A stretch of 64,000 bases of DNA from Hypericum androsaemum (taxonomy: Eukaryota; Streptophyta; Magnoliopsida; Malpighiales; Hypericaceae). Under the pieces are notes generated by a model. The model searched no databases, had not been told where the DNA came from, and saw only the letters and a program-made list of their open reading frames with translations. The stretch spans positions 20,954,228-21,018,227 of the forward strand of contig OZ023184.1 in the NCBI GenBank assembly GCA_963995505.1, read 5' to 3'. A program made the position numbers and the translations under genes. Below, one piece after another: positions 10,140 to 21,174 of this stretch; within the stretch, counting starts at the first letter, position 1, and each line of letters begins with the position of its first letter.

Positions 10140-10830
10140 ATTACATACACAACAACTGAAAGGTGGCCTTCTAATATCACAGTCTTAAATCAGCATATGA
10201 CAGAAATGATGACCAGTTCAGGGACCTAATGAAGTTAAAAATGTCATCTTCCAGGTTTTGAGATAAGTTTGCATCGGATGTATTACAGACCCAGTGAACC
10301 AACGCCTTGCTTTTAAGAAAATGACTAGATCGAAGAGAATCCCGACAATGTTATTCCTGCAGCAGTTAACAGAGAGAATCCCGCATTACATAGCTTTGAG
10401 AATGGCCTGGAAGCTTGAAATGAGAGCTCTATAGTCTATCTTTCCCTTGTTCCATCCAAATTCATAGCCCCTGTTGTTCTGATTGAAAATACCTGAGACA
10501 AAGCAGCAAAAGACTTCAGTGTAATAATGTCAATAGCGCGCTCCCTTGCGGTATCAAATTAAACATAACAAAGTGGCAGCAGATATATCACTAAACAGTT
10601 AGTGGAATCGTGATATCAAATGGACACACAAAAGACAATAAAGCTATTTCTACAAGATTCTAACACATTTACGTTTCCAGGCTTTAACTTATAACACCTT
10701 TTTACGCGATTGGCGGTTGACGTAACTATATTGGTGTCACGGTGATCCCTTAACATTCAGTAAGCCGTCCTCTTTGAAAGGAAGCCATGAAATAAAATTG
10801 AGTCGGCAAGGCGAAGATTTATGTTCCGGA
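10140..10830 (-). repeat. Duplicated 3'-flank module, copy 2
   Basis: The first part matches 250-690 and 21175-21520. The second part (10570-10830) matches the DNA downstream of PPR-A (1310-1500), E (21840-21975) and F (11955-12180). It includes the probable 3'-untranslated exon of the PPR genes, judged from the conserved splice-donor-like 'cag|gtaataac' on the gene strand just inside the PPR copies. Confidence 0.55.
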
Positions 10831-11533
10831 TCAAGACATGGAGTTGTTGAATAGTTTTACCAAAACTGAACTACTAAAGGGTGAAGCAAGATTTATCTTC
10901 TGGACCAACATAAGAGAAACCCTAGTTATTACCTGTAGCAGATTCAACGCCTGTTCGAACTCCCCAAATTTGCACAAGCCATCCAAGATCGTGGTATACG
11001 TGATAACATTTTGCGCCACTTTCGTATTGTCTAGAACATTCAACGCCTGCTCTAACTTCCCATGTTTGCACAGACCATCCAAGATCGTGGTATACGTGAT
11101 AACATCAGGCGCCACTTTCAAACGGTCTAGAACTTCTAAAGCCTGCTCCAACTTCCCATCTTTGCACAGGCCTTTCAAGATGAATCTATATGTGATAACA
11201 TCAGGGGCCGCTTTCATACGGTCTAAAACATCCAACGCCGTATCGACCTCCCCATCCCTGCAAAATGCATTGATCAACGCAGTATAGGTTTTAATATTAG
11301 GAGCCAGACCAGCACCCTCAATAATATCCATAGCTCGCTGAGCCTTCGGGGCCTGCCTGACCTTAATGAAACCCCAAATCAAATCCGAGCAGGCATCAAC
11401 ATTGGGCGCTATCCCGCGATAAATCATGGTCTCAAGGAACTCCAAACCTTTCTCCAACTCCCCATTCCAAAGCAACTGACGCAGATGACTGGAACTCTCA
11501 ATATCCTTCCACGAGGCTGGCGTAGAGTTTCCC
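10831..11533 (-). pseudogene. PPR copy C, 5'-truncated
   Basis: Homology starts abruptly at 11533 in the middle of the N-terminal leader; the ATG and the first ~65 residues are absent and replaced by unrelated DNA. From 11510 the frame is open through the LRQLL(W)NGELEKGLEFLE motif, one 35-residue motif and three full 32-residue motifs. It then ends with a non-PPR tail beginning LLQVITRVSLMLVQ, made by reading through the splice donor and intron of the normal 3' UTR. PPR-E (21975-22952) has exactly the same fusion point and tail, so the two descend from one deleted ancestor. Confidence 0.8.
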
Positions 11534-12222
11534 CTAGGTTCTCTATTTTTTCTTTATGCAGTTGTAGTCTTTTTTTATTTCATTTTTATTTTTTTTCATG
11601 GTTGTCCATTATTTTTTCAAAGATAAATTTCTCTATTCTTGGTATAGTTAGTTCAGAATCACTTTTAGGTCATTTCTTGATATATCCTCTTAGCCTTAGA
11701 CCATAGCCCCTGTTGTTCTAATTGAAAAAACCTGAGACACAAAAGGTTCAGGATTATCTTCCACGGGAGTCATCTGATCTTGGTGCTAGTTGGACTTGGA
11801 TGGTCGTCCATTGCTTGATCGTAGAGAGAAGATGGGATGCATCGGAGTTTCCATATAAATATCAAATGGACACAAAATTCAAGGCAATAGAGCTATTTCT
11901 ACCAAAATTCTAACATATTTACATTTCTAGGTTTGAACTCAGGTAAAGTTATATCACCTTCTTACGCGATTGGTGGTTGATGTAACTATATTGGTTCCAC
12001 AGTGATGATCTCTTAGAATTCAGTAAGCTATCCTCTTTGAAAGGAAGCCATGAAATAAAATTGAGTTGGCATGGCAAATTTCCTTAGAGGACATTGAGTC
12101 GTTGAATAATTTTACCAAAACTGAAGTAAAGGGTGAACCAAGCTTTATCTTATGGACCAACATAAGAGAATCCCAAGTTATTACCTGCAGCAGTTCATGC
12201 CACTGGCCGTGCAGAACTTACA
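11534..12222. other. Intergenic and PPR-F 3' flank
   Basis: The DNA at 11534-11700 is T-rich with no match elsewhere in the window. At 11700-12180 it is paralogous to 21630-22070 (downstream of PPR-E). It should include the 3' untranslated region of PPR-F, with a splice-donor-like 'gcag|gtaataac' on the gene strand near 12185. No other gene seen. Confidence 0.45.
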
Positions 12223-13710
12223 TTACATAACTCCTCTTGCACGCAACTCATACCGCAGCTCCTCTGATGCCTTAGTAAATCCTTCGGAGGCTATGCCTTC
12301 AACAAGAGTGGTGTACGTAGATATGTTGGGTTTGCATCCCCTAGAAACCATATATGACAAGAAGTCAATAGCATAATCAGTCATCCGGGACTTGCAAAGT
12401 CCAGAGATGATACAATTGTAAGTGATAACATCAGGCGCTACTTTCATACGGTCTAGAACATTCAACGCCTGCTCGAACTCCCCACGTTTGCACAGGCCAT
12501 CCAAGATCGTGGTATACGTGATAACATCAGGCGCCACTTTCATATTGTTTAGAAAATCCAACGCCTGCTCCAACTTCCCATGTTTGCACAGGCCTTTCAA
12601 GATCGTGGTATACGTGATAACATCAGGCGCTACTTTCATATGGTCTAGAACATTTAATGCCTGCTCCAACTTCCCATGTTTGCACAGGTCATCCAAGATT
12701 TTGTTATACGTGATAACATCAGGCGTCACTTTCATATGACCTAGAACATTTATCGCCTGCTCAAACTCCCCACGTTTGCACAGGCTATCCAAGATCGTGG
12801 TATACATGATAACATCAGGCGCCACTTTCATACTGTTTAGAAAATCCAATGCCTGCTCCGACTTCCCATGTTTGCAAAAGCCATTCAAGATCGTGGTATA
12901 CGTGATAACATCAGGCGCTACTTTCATACTAGTAAAACAATTCAACGCCTGCTCCAACTCGCCAAGTTTGCACATGCCATTCAAGATCGTGTTATACGTG
13001 ATAACATTAGGCGCCACTTTCATATGATCGAGAACATTCAACGCCTGCTTCAACTTCCCATGTTTGCATAGGCCATCCAAGATTTTGTTATACGTGATAA
13101 CATCAGGTGTCACTTTCATACTATCTAGAACTTTCAACGCTTGCTCCAACTCCCCATGTTTGCACAGGGCATTCAAGATGGTTGTATACGTGATAAAATC
13201 AGGGGCCACTCTCATACCGTCTAGAACATCCAATGCCCTATCGACCTCCCTATCCATGCAAAGAGAATTGATCAACGCAGTATAGGTTTTAACATTGGGA
13301 GCCAAACCGGCACCCTCGATAATATCCACAACTCGCAGAGCCTTCCCGACATCCCCGACCTTAATGAAACCCCAAATCAAATCCGAGCAGGCAACAACAT
13401 CGGGAACCACCCCGCAATAAATCGTTGTCTCAAGGAACTCCAAACCTTTCTCCAGCTCCCCATTCCTAAGCAACTGACGCAGATGGCTGGAGCTATCAAT
13501 ACCCTTGCACGAGGCTGGCGTAGAGTTTCCCCTAGACCTCGACCTACTCCTCCTACCATCTACGCTAAACGGTGGGTCAGTGTCCGAAACCCTAGACCTC
13601 CTCCCAGCCCCTAAACACAGCGCCTTGCTTGGGGCCCTGAAACTTGTACCCTTCTTCTCCATGTACAGAAACACCTGGTGGGTCGGCCTCCATTGCACTA
13701 TCAAATCCAT
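12223..13710 (-). CDS. PPR protein F, P-class, nine 32-residue repeats (At1g09900-like)
   Basis: An uninterrupted 495-residue frame from the conserved start MDLIVQWRPTHQVFLYM to the family C-terminus ...LRARGVM. Layout: basic, Ser/Arg-rich leader (1-70, probable organelle transit peptide), partial motif (71-104), one 35-residue motif (105-139), nine 32-residue motifs (140-427), one 35-residue motif (428-462) and a final partial motif (463-495). Compared with H it lacks the two 35-residue motifs containing LWHEM and LFHQLED; the array is fused directly to the SGLCKSRMTDYA motif, so a recombination removed them in frame. The 5/last residue pairs are SN, TD, TD, NN, ND, TD, TD, ND, TD, TD, NN. 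Expected role: sequence-specific binding of an organelle transcript, inferred from the family. Confidence 0.88.
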   Translation of the reverse strand: MDLIVQWRPTHQVFLYMEKKGTSFRAPSKALCLGAGRRSRVSDTDPPFSVDGRRSRSRSRGNSTPASCKGIDSSSHLRQLLRNGELEKGLEFLETTIYCGVVPDVVACSDLIWGFIKVGDVGKALRVVDIIEGAGLAPNVKTYTALINSLCMDREVDRALDVLDGMRVAPDFITYTTILNALCKHGELEQALKVLDSMKVTPDVITYNKILDGLCKHGKLKQALNVLDHMKVAPNVITYNTILNGMCKLGELEQALNCFTSMKVAPDVITYTTILNGFCKHGKSEQALDFLNSMKVAPDVIMYTTILDSLCKRGEFEQAINVLGHMKVTPDVITYNKILDDLCKHGKLEQALNVLDHMKVAPDVITYTTILKGLCKHGKLEQALDFLNNMKVAPDVITYTTILDGLCKRGEFEQALNVLDRMKVAPDVITYNCIISGLCKSRMTDYAIDFLSYMVSRGCKPNISTYTTLVEGIASEGFTKASEELRYELRARGVM

Positions 13711-14050
13711 GGCAAGTTCCTCAAGAGGACTTCTCTAGTTCATCCCTAATACTAATTCACGTTCTAGAAATTGGAATCCTCAAAAATAACGGCCAACCCA
13801 GAATCTGAGAGTACCTTTTCTATGGTTAGGGAGACACCGGGAATTGGAAACTGGAACTTGAGGAAGTTGACGATTGAAGGCAGAGCAGCTCAGTGGACTG
13901 GAATGGAAGGTTTAAAGATTGACTTCTTGCATCTCCCAACCGCGGAAACGGTTTCGGCTTCTACGGCCCCAGCGGATATAGAGCAGAAACAAATGTTGTT
14001 CCCTTGGCCCGTCAGAGGTTTGGCCTTTCTCAGCCCACCGATTTCTTTTT
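13711..14050 (-). promoter_or_regulatory. PPR-F upstream/promoter block
   Basis: Closely similar to 40960-41290 (upstream of PPR-H), including the 'ccaaccgcggaaacggtttcggcttct' region and 'cccttggcccgtca'. Conservation over 300 bp suggests shared promoter and 5' leader. The gene-strand GGCC-rich words here are variants of the site II element. Confidence 0.4.
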
Positions 14051-14689
14051 AATTTTTTGAGTTTTATCCGATGAGTTCAAAAAATTACTTGAAAATAAAA
14101 AATTATGTTTATTTAGACATCCGAGTACAAATATATTACAATAAAATCTCTGTAAAGTGATCTTTTCTAAGTGATAAAAGGTCTCGGTCCCTAGTTGGGA
14201 CTAGTGTTAAAATTTAATAACTTCTCTATCGTAATAATTAATATTTTTTCTGAAAATTTTAGTGCTAAATTCTTGTCCCGATTTTTGCATTCGAAAAATA
14301 TTGTAAGACATTAGTTTGTACTAAATTTATTTATTTTATAAATTTTACATTATCATTCATCATCGAATGGTCCTTGTGATCGTCATCTTGTTGTAAGAAT
14401 ATATCTCAATCGAGTGTATCATATGAATGACGCTATATGTCAAAATTTTAGGTAATTTTTATATAGACAAAGTAATTTTTTAGTACTTACTTATTTATTG
14501 TTTAAATTTTAAATTTTAATATTTTTGAAAGGAAAAAACATAAACCTCTCTTATTTAATAATCTCTCTAAAGTAATATTTTTCTCTGATTCCAACAATAT
14601 CATTTTAGAGAGTTTTTATTGTGCACTTAAAATTTATGGGAAATTGTAAAAAAAATTGGCATACCCATCCGGCCATCCCTTTTTTAACA
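14051..14689. other. AT-rich intergenic DNA
   Basis: AT-rich spacer partly paralogous to 41290-41520. No open frame, repeat or RNA gene recognised. Confidence 0.4.
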
Positions 14690-14698
14690 TATTTTGTT

Positions 14699-17600
14699 AG
14701 AAAAAGTCCACATTAGTACATTGTGGTTTGCTTGATTATCATAGATAGGTTTGTGGTTTCAAACTCATCAAAAAGGGTCCTGTGTTTTTACGAACTCATC
14801 AACTAAAGGCTCGGATAGCTCTCCGAGCCTAGTCAGCATTCATTGGCCCTCCATGTCAGAACGACATCATTTTTGGTCCCATGTGGCATGCCACGTAGGA
14901 TTTTTACCCAAAATGCTGACGTGGAAAGTTAAAAAATCAAAAATTGCCATTATTTATTTATTTTATAAAAAAAAACCCCTTTAAATATATAATCCTCCCT
15001 CTCCCTCGATTCTTTTCCCATTCTCCCTCTAAACCTCTTCCCCTCCCATCCCCCTCCCGACCTCTCCCCCTCGCCTCCCACCCCTCACAACCTCTTCCCC
15101 TCGCCTCCCATTTTCTCAGTAAAGTCCACTGGTAAGCTTCGAAACAAATTGTAACCTCTCTTGGCCATTTGGGCATTTGAAGGAGAGAACCCACCATCTT
15201 GGGCGTTTGAAAGAGAGAACCCAGCCCACTGGTAAGCTTCAAAACTCTAATCTGTATATTTTGGAAACCCTAATTTGTTTGAGTTCGAAACCCTAATCTG
15301 TATGTTTTCGAAACCCTTATTTGTACCCTAATCAGAACCCTAATCTGGTTTTGGAATTCTTCTATAAAAATCTGATTTTGAAATTCTTCTTTAAAAAAAA
15401 TCTGGTTTTGGAACTTTATTTGAGTTCGATGTGTTTGTCTTGTTGGTTTGGCAGATTTGTTTTCTGGTATGGATGAAGAAATTAGCATTGTCTACCATTT
15501 CGGTGGTCAGTGGGTGAATGGTGGAGGTGAAGGTATGAAATATGTTGGAGGAGAGAAGTATAAGATTCAAGGTGGGTATGAACTAGATCAGTTTTGTTAC
15601 TGGGATGTCCATAACTTTTACAAGAAGACATTGAAGATGGAGAACTTTGGGTTATGGTTCAGAAGGGGTGGTGATGCGGGTTTCGTTGAGATTTTAGATG
15701 ATGACCAAATTATTGACATGATACAGACCCAAGTCAATTTCCCATCTACCGATGTGTTTGCTGTGAAAAATGGAGAGAATGTCACGAGTGTCGAAGAGTT
15801 GGTTAGGAGATTGGAGGCTGAGAAAGTAAATGCTACTGAGATTCCTAATGACACTCAAGAAGATGTTTGGAGTGATGACAATGAAGATGTCGATTATGTA
15901 CCTCCTATTGAAGGGTGTAATGGGTGGGATTGTTGTCTGCTGTGGCCAAAGATGGAAATGAAAATATGTACCCATTGGCAATAGCAGTTATTGATGCTGA
16001 AGACAAAGCATCTTGGGGATGGTTTTTGCAGAATTTAATCGATGATTTCGGCCACCCAAATGAAACCAAAATGGTCTTCATGTCCGACAAGCAAAAGGTA
16101 CTGATGAATTAACTTAAGTTAAAGTTGTATTCTGAAGTGTTCAAGTTTAATTTGGTTTTATTTGTATGTCTTGAAGGGACTCCAAGAAGCTATGAATCGA
16201 CTTATGCCTGGAGTTGAGCACCGTATTTGTGTTAAACACTTATACGAGAATTTCAAAGGCACTTACAAGGGACAACAGTATAAGGAACTACTTTGGCAAG
16301 CTGCTACAACAGGGAGTATGACCAGGTGGTCAAGTTGTTTGGAAAAGATGAAAAAGCTACCGATGGGTGACGAGGCGGTGAATTTTCTAATGAGGAATGA
16401 TCCGGAACTTGGTCACGAAGTCACTTCAGCCCTCATTGCAAGACTGACTTGATTGTCAATAATATTAGTGAATCATTTAACGATGCAATCTTACATTGCA
16501 GAGACAAGCCAATATTATCGATGCTTGAATGGATTAGGAGAAAACTCATGAAAAGAATCTATGAGAAGAAGGCAGCTATGATGAAATATGAAGGCAGCCT
16601 ATGTCCCACCATTGTCAAGACACTTAACCGTAACAAGGCGGGTGCAGATAATTGCTTCGCAATCCCATCCGGTGATATGAAGTTTGAAGTTGATTGTGGC
16701 ACTTCTGCTAATTTGTTGATATTAATGCTAAAACTTGCACCTGTTGGATGTGGGAGCTTTCGGGTATCCCTTGCAAGCATGCGGTCGCTGCCATTTGTGA
16801 ATCTCGGTTGCAACCAGAATATTTTGTTGATGAGTGTTACTCTAGGATGACATATTTGGCAGTCTACAGTCATCACATAGTTCCACTGCCAAGTTAAGAA
16901 GAATGGCCCATGACTGACAAGCCGGATGTTTATCCACCTTTTATAAGGAAGCCAACAGGGAGGCCCAAGAGAAAGAGAAGAAGGGCAGCCGATGAACCGC
17001 AAAATCAGCCTAAATTGTCTCGAGTTGGAGGTCAAGTAAAGTGTGGTAATTGTAACCAATTTGGTCATAATGTTCGAGGTTGTTCGGCTGCAAAAACAGG
17101 TGAGACTCCATGGCAACAGAGACGGCGAATTGAGTAAGCTCAGCGACCACAACCAACTACCAATTTTAAACTATCAACTTGCTCGGGCAAGAAAAGTACC
17201 AAGGTATAATCCCTTAAACTTACTAATCAATTAGATTTACTAATCACAAGGAACTTACTGTTATTTTCTTGTGTTGTAGAAAATGGGCAAGAAAAGGGGC
17301 AAAAAGGCAGGAGATGGTCTTACTTTGGGAAGTCAGCAGTCTCAATTGTCGCAAGAATGAAGCTGCTTCAAGTGTTGATGGTTGTTTTTTAGTGACTAGG
17401 ATATATTTTGTCACTTGACCTATTTTGTAAGGCTGCCTCAAGTTATAGGTCACAGGTCACATTTTGTAATTAATGGTTCAGATGGTTCGGATGATAACTT
17501 GATGTAATGGCCAACTGTTGGCAACTTATCTTTTGGGACGTTATGGATGTGGCCAACTATTATGACTTTTGCTTCAACTGTTTATGGCATATTTTGGCAA

Positions 17601-18037
17601 ACTTTTGTTATCTTCTGAGCTAGGAGGAGCTCGTCCAACAATGGAAAGGCAGTTCAAACTTGGATGAAAGTGGAAGAAAAGTTTGGCTTGTCCTTCGACA
17701 CAAGAAAAATGTTAGCATTTTTTTAATACCACGTCAGCATTTTTGAATTTTTATATATTTAAAAGGGATTTTTTTTAATATAAAGAATGGCAATTTTTGA
17801 TTTTTTTAACTTTCCACGTCAGCATTTTGGGTAAAAATCCTATGGCATGCCACATGGGACCAAAAATGATGTCGTTCTAACATGGAGGGCCAATGGATGC
17901 TGACTAGACTCGGGGAGTTATCCGAGCCTTTAGTTGATGAGTTCGTAAAAACACAGGACCCTTTTTGATAAGTTTAAAACCACAAACCTATCTATGATAA
18001 TCAAGCAAACCACAATGTACTAATGTGGACTTTTCCC
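14699..18037 (+). mobile_element. Mutator-like element (MULE) with long terminal inverted repeats
   Basis: A 3339-bp element. Left inverted repeat about 14699-14990 (AGAAAAAGTCCACATTAG...), right inverted repeat about 17751-18037, highly similar over nearly 290 bp. It is flanked by a perfect 9-bp target duplication tattttgtt (14690-14698 and 18038-18046), the Mutator signature. A decayed transposase gene in + orientation lies inside. The left inner region (15000-15130) is pyrimidine-rich and 15255-15420 has repeated 'aaaccctaa' words, probably the transposase 5' leader. Confidence 0.92.
15448..17135 (+). pseudogene. MuDR-type transposase, broken
   Basis: Pieces in order: a PB1-like N-terminal domain (15470-15770, GGQWVNGGG...YVGGEKYKIQGG), an acidic stretch (to about 15905), the MULE transposase core (15924-16097, LLSAVAKDGNENMYPLAIAV), a GT-AG intron (16098-16176), then core continuation (16177-16448, GLQEAMNRLMPGVEHRICVKHL), NNISESFNDAI after a frameshift near 16448, a SWIM zinc finger (about 16722-16780, CTC...PCKHA) in yet another frame, and a CCHC knuckle (CGNCNQFGHNVRGC, about 17042-17083). 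The acidic region joins the core directly; the usual DNA-binding stretch and the part expected to carry the first catalytic Asp are missing. It cannot make active transposase. Confidence 0.85.
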
Positions 18038-18159
18038 TATTTTGTTTCAATAACTACATCGGGAAATTTGTTAGCATTTCAAAAAAATTAGTAATTTTTC
18101 AACACCACTATACCATTTCTTCGCTCACTTGTTAAATACTTGTTCATAAATTTTATTAA

Positions 18160-18500
18160 TTTTAAAAAAAATTATCCGGCTCGAAGCTGGAATTTGTGTG
18201 TCCAACGATTATCCATTTCCAAGCTATACGGAAGCACTGGCCAATAGTCTTCAACAGTAAATAGACTCAATACACTCGGTAAGAAGATTGAGGAACGTCA
18301 AGCTGGTTTGGAATCCAAGTGCCAATACTAAACAAGTGATGATGAATCCTCAAGACTCTTTATTCCATAAATAAACTTCCAGGCTTAAACAACAGGAACA
18401 CAACAAACAGGTCACAATCAGGTCCAGGGACCTCCCAGAACTTCTCATCCACCAGGTCGAATATGAGGCAATCTTGAGGCTGATCTGAGTCTGCATTAAT
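18160..18500 (-). repeat. Duplicated spacer with exon-like frame, copy 1
   Basis: Paralogous to 41520-41835. On the minus strand about 40 codons (18370-18490) are open and read like a protein end (includes CLIFDLVDEKFWEVPGP and DLFVVFLLFKPGSLFME before a stop). The same frame is kept in the second copy. It may be the last exon of a gene carried along by the duplication. The protein is not recognised. Confidence 0.45.
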
Positions 18501-18759
18501 TACTTAAAAAGGAAGTACAATAAAGAGAATTCCACCGGATGAGCACAAAAGTTTCTAATGCCACGCTCATTTGAATTCATGCATGTAGCAGTCTTTCTTT
18601 CTGGTGTTCCCTAAAAAAAAGGAAAAGAGTTGTTGTTAACAAATGATTAGCAGTAAAAGCAGGCGCCTGAACAAGTGAAAGTTCTTGCTTAAATTTACAA
18701 GTCTGCTTTTATCACTTATATTGCTGGATTACCTTTAGCAGTTCATACCACTGGCTGTG
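18501..18759 (-). other. Type-2 PPR 3' flank (PPR-G)
   Basis: Shared with the DNA downstream of PPR-B (4210-4589) and PPR-H (39170-39348), and different from the flank of A, C, E, F and I. It therefore marks B, G and H as one subgroup. No gene seen. Confidence 0.5.
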
Positions 18760-19766
18760 CTGAACTTCCTCTTGCTCGCAACTCAAACCACAGCTCCTCA
18801 GCTTCCTTGGTAAATCCTTCGGAGGCTATGCCATCAACAAAAATGTTGTATGTAAGTTTGTTGAGTTTGCATCCACTAATATGACATGAAATTAATAGCG
18901 TAATCAGTCAGCCGGAACTTACAAAGTTGAGAGATGATACAATTATAGATTCTTGTCCACGTTCTCTCTCCGAAGTCTTCTAACTGATGAGATAAGTATA
19001 TGGCCTTGTCAACTTCTCCTTCCCTACAATGCCCATAAAATAAGTGAAGAGTAAGTTATCACGTCAGGCTTAATCCCCTTTCCTTGCATCTCATGCCACA
19101 GGTCTGTAGCTTGATCTATTTTTCCCATTTTACAAAGCATGTCAATCACGATATTGTAAGTGATAACATCAGACGCCGCTTTCATATGGTCTAGAACATT
19201 CAACGCCTGCTCCAACTTCCCACGTTTGCACAGGCCATTCAGGATGAGTGTATACGTGATAACATTAGGCGCCACTTTCATACGGTCTAAAACATCCAAC
19301 GCCCTATCGACCTCCCCATCCCTGCTAAGAGCATTGATCAAAGCATGATAGGTTTTGACATCAGGTGCCGGTCGAGACCGGCACCCTCAACAATATCCAT
19401 AGCTCGCTGAGGCTTCCCGACCTGCCCGACGTTAATGAACCCTGAAATCACATCCGAGCAGGCATCAACATCGGGCACCATCCCTTGATAAATCGTGGTC
19501 TCAAGGAACTCCAAACCTTTCTCCAGCTCGCCATTCCTAAGCAACTGACGCAGATGGCGTAGAGTTTCCCCTGGAGTAAAGATGCCGCTTCCTCCTACCA
19601 TCTCCGCTAAACGGCGGGTCGGTGTCTGAAACCCTAGACCTCCACCTCCCAGTCCCAGCCCCTAAACACAGCGCCTTGCTTGGGGGCCCTGAAACTCGTA
19701 CCCTTCTTCTTCTCCATGTACAAAAACACCTGGTGGGTCGGCCTCCATTGCACTACCAAATCCATG
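18760..19766 (-). pseudogene. PPR copy G, disrupted
   Basis: Conserved ATG at 19766 with MDLVVQWRPTHQVFLYM, but an extra G near 19685 shifts the leader, part of the leader before LRQLLRNGELEKGLEFLE is missing, and another shift falls near 19340-19370 at the end of the 35-residue motif. Only about two 32-residue motifs remain before the LWHEM motif, and the C-terminal motifs (18760-19020) are out of frame. The open pieces are 19338-19601 and 19024-19341. This is the shortest array in the cluster and clearly non-functional as a full PPR protein. Confidence 0.85.
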
Positions 19767-21174
19767 GCAAGTTCCTCGAGAGGACTTCTCTAGTTCATCC
19801 CTAATACTAATTCACGTTCTAGAAATTGAAATCCTCAAAAATAATCGCCAACCTAGAATCTGAGAGTACCTTTCTATGGATAGGGAGACTCCGGGGAATT
19901 GGAAATTGGAACTCGGGGAAGGAAGTGGACGAGTAAAGGCAGAGCAGCTCGGAGGACTGGAAGGTATGAAGATTTATTTTCTTTTTTTTTTTTTGCATCT
20001 CCCAACTGCGGAAACGGTTTCGGCTTCTTCGTCCCAATCAAGATAGAGCAGAAATAATTGTTGTTCCCTTGGCCCGTCAGATATTTGGGCTTTCTCAGCC
20101 TAGAGAATGCAGGCCTATTTTTTAAAAAACACTGGAAACACTAACTCATTGCAAAAAAAATCTAATATCATTTGATATCCAGATTTACTGGATCAACTAA
20201 TCTAAGTACGAATCGGGTGAAATAAAAATATCTAAATTCTCTCAATAAATATAACAAAAATGCATTCTCAGTGAGTCAAACTAGAGACTTTTATTACCAT
20301 CTTTAGCAAGACGTCTACTAATTATATTCCAAACTGGAAATCTTGCGCTTCTTTAGCTTCATCTTAAAATCAGAATAAATAGTACGGTTCCAAATATGAT
20401 CCGAAATATTTTGTATGAAACCTAATTAAGATTTGAATTAGATAATTTTTTGTATAATAACAAAATTTGAAACATTTTGATTAAATTTGATTGGGACAAA
20501 AACTTGTTGGGTAGGCCCCGCGCAGGGAGTGGAAAGATTGGGTAGCCAATTCACATGAATTGGGCTCGAGGAAGCAGCCTAGAGACGCTGATCCAAACAG
20601 TTCTCTAAAGCCGTTTTCTTTTTTTCCCTACAGGTTATGAATAAATTTAGGGTTAAATAAATATATTTTATATTCTGAGTTTTTGGAGTTAATGATGAAT
20701 TTGGGTTGGCCTCGTAAAATATGTCACGTTGATACTTCGTCATAATGGACAAGCGTACAACGAGTCTTAATTAATAAAAAAAAGTAAAATAAATGTGAGA
20801 AAGATATGAATTTTGAGTTTCTTGAAACAAAAATTTAAATAATGGTTAACATAATTTTGTTGCCTTTCAAAAAAATTAAATCAAATTAGTGAATGTCCAA
20901 ATACAAATTTATTTCGAAAATAATAACCAACCAAAAGTGAGGGTGTATGAACTCAGACACAAACCAGATGGAATAAAGAACATCAATTATGGTAGATGGT
21001 GAATATGCCTTTTAAGCTTTGTTCTGAATATAGGAAGTGTATTTCCATGTATTCAATAACAAGCTAATCAGTTTTGAAACGTAAAATAAGATTTTATTAG
21101 AATTATTTTACCCAAATAAATAAATACCGAAGAGTTACTTAGAAACCAGAAAAGGAAAATTCTCTCAATAAGTA
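19767..21174. other. PPR-G promoter block and duplicated spacer with Copia empty site
   Basis: The part from 19767 to about 20110 is the PPR promoter/leader block. The part from 20110 to 21174 is paralogous to 26893-27772 plus 34519-34720 and, in pieces, to 34983-35240 and 44540-45240 (shared 'ctagagacgctgatccaaac', 'acgagtcttaat'). At 20981-20985 the sequence reads straight through catca-attatgg, the pre-insertion form of the site occupied by the Copia element at 27773-34513. No gene. Confidence 0.65.
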
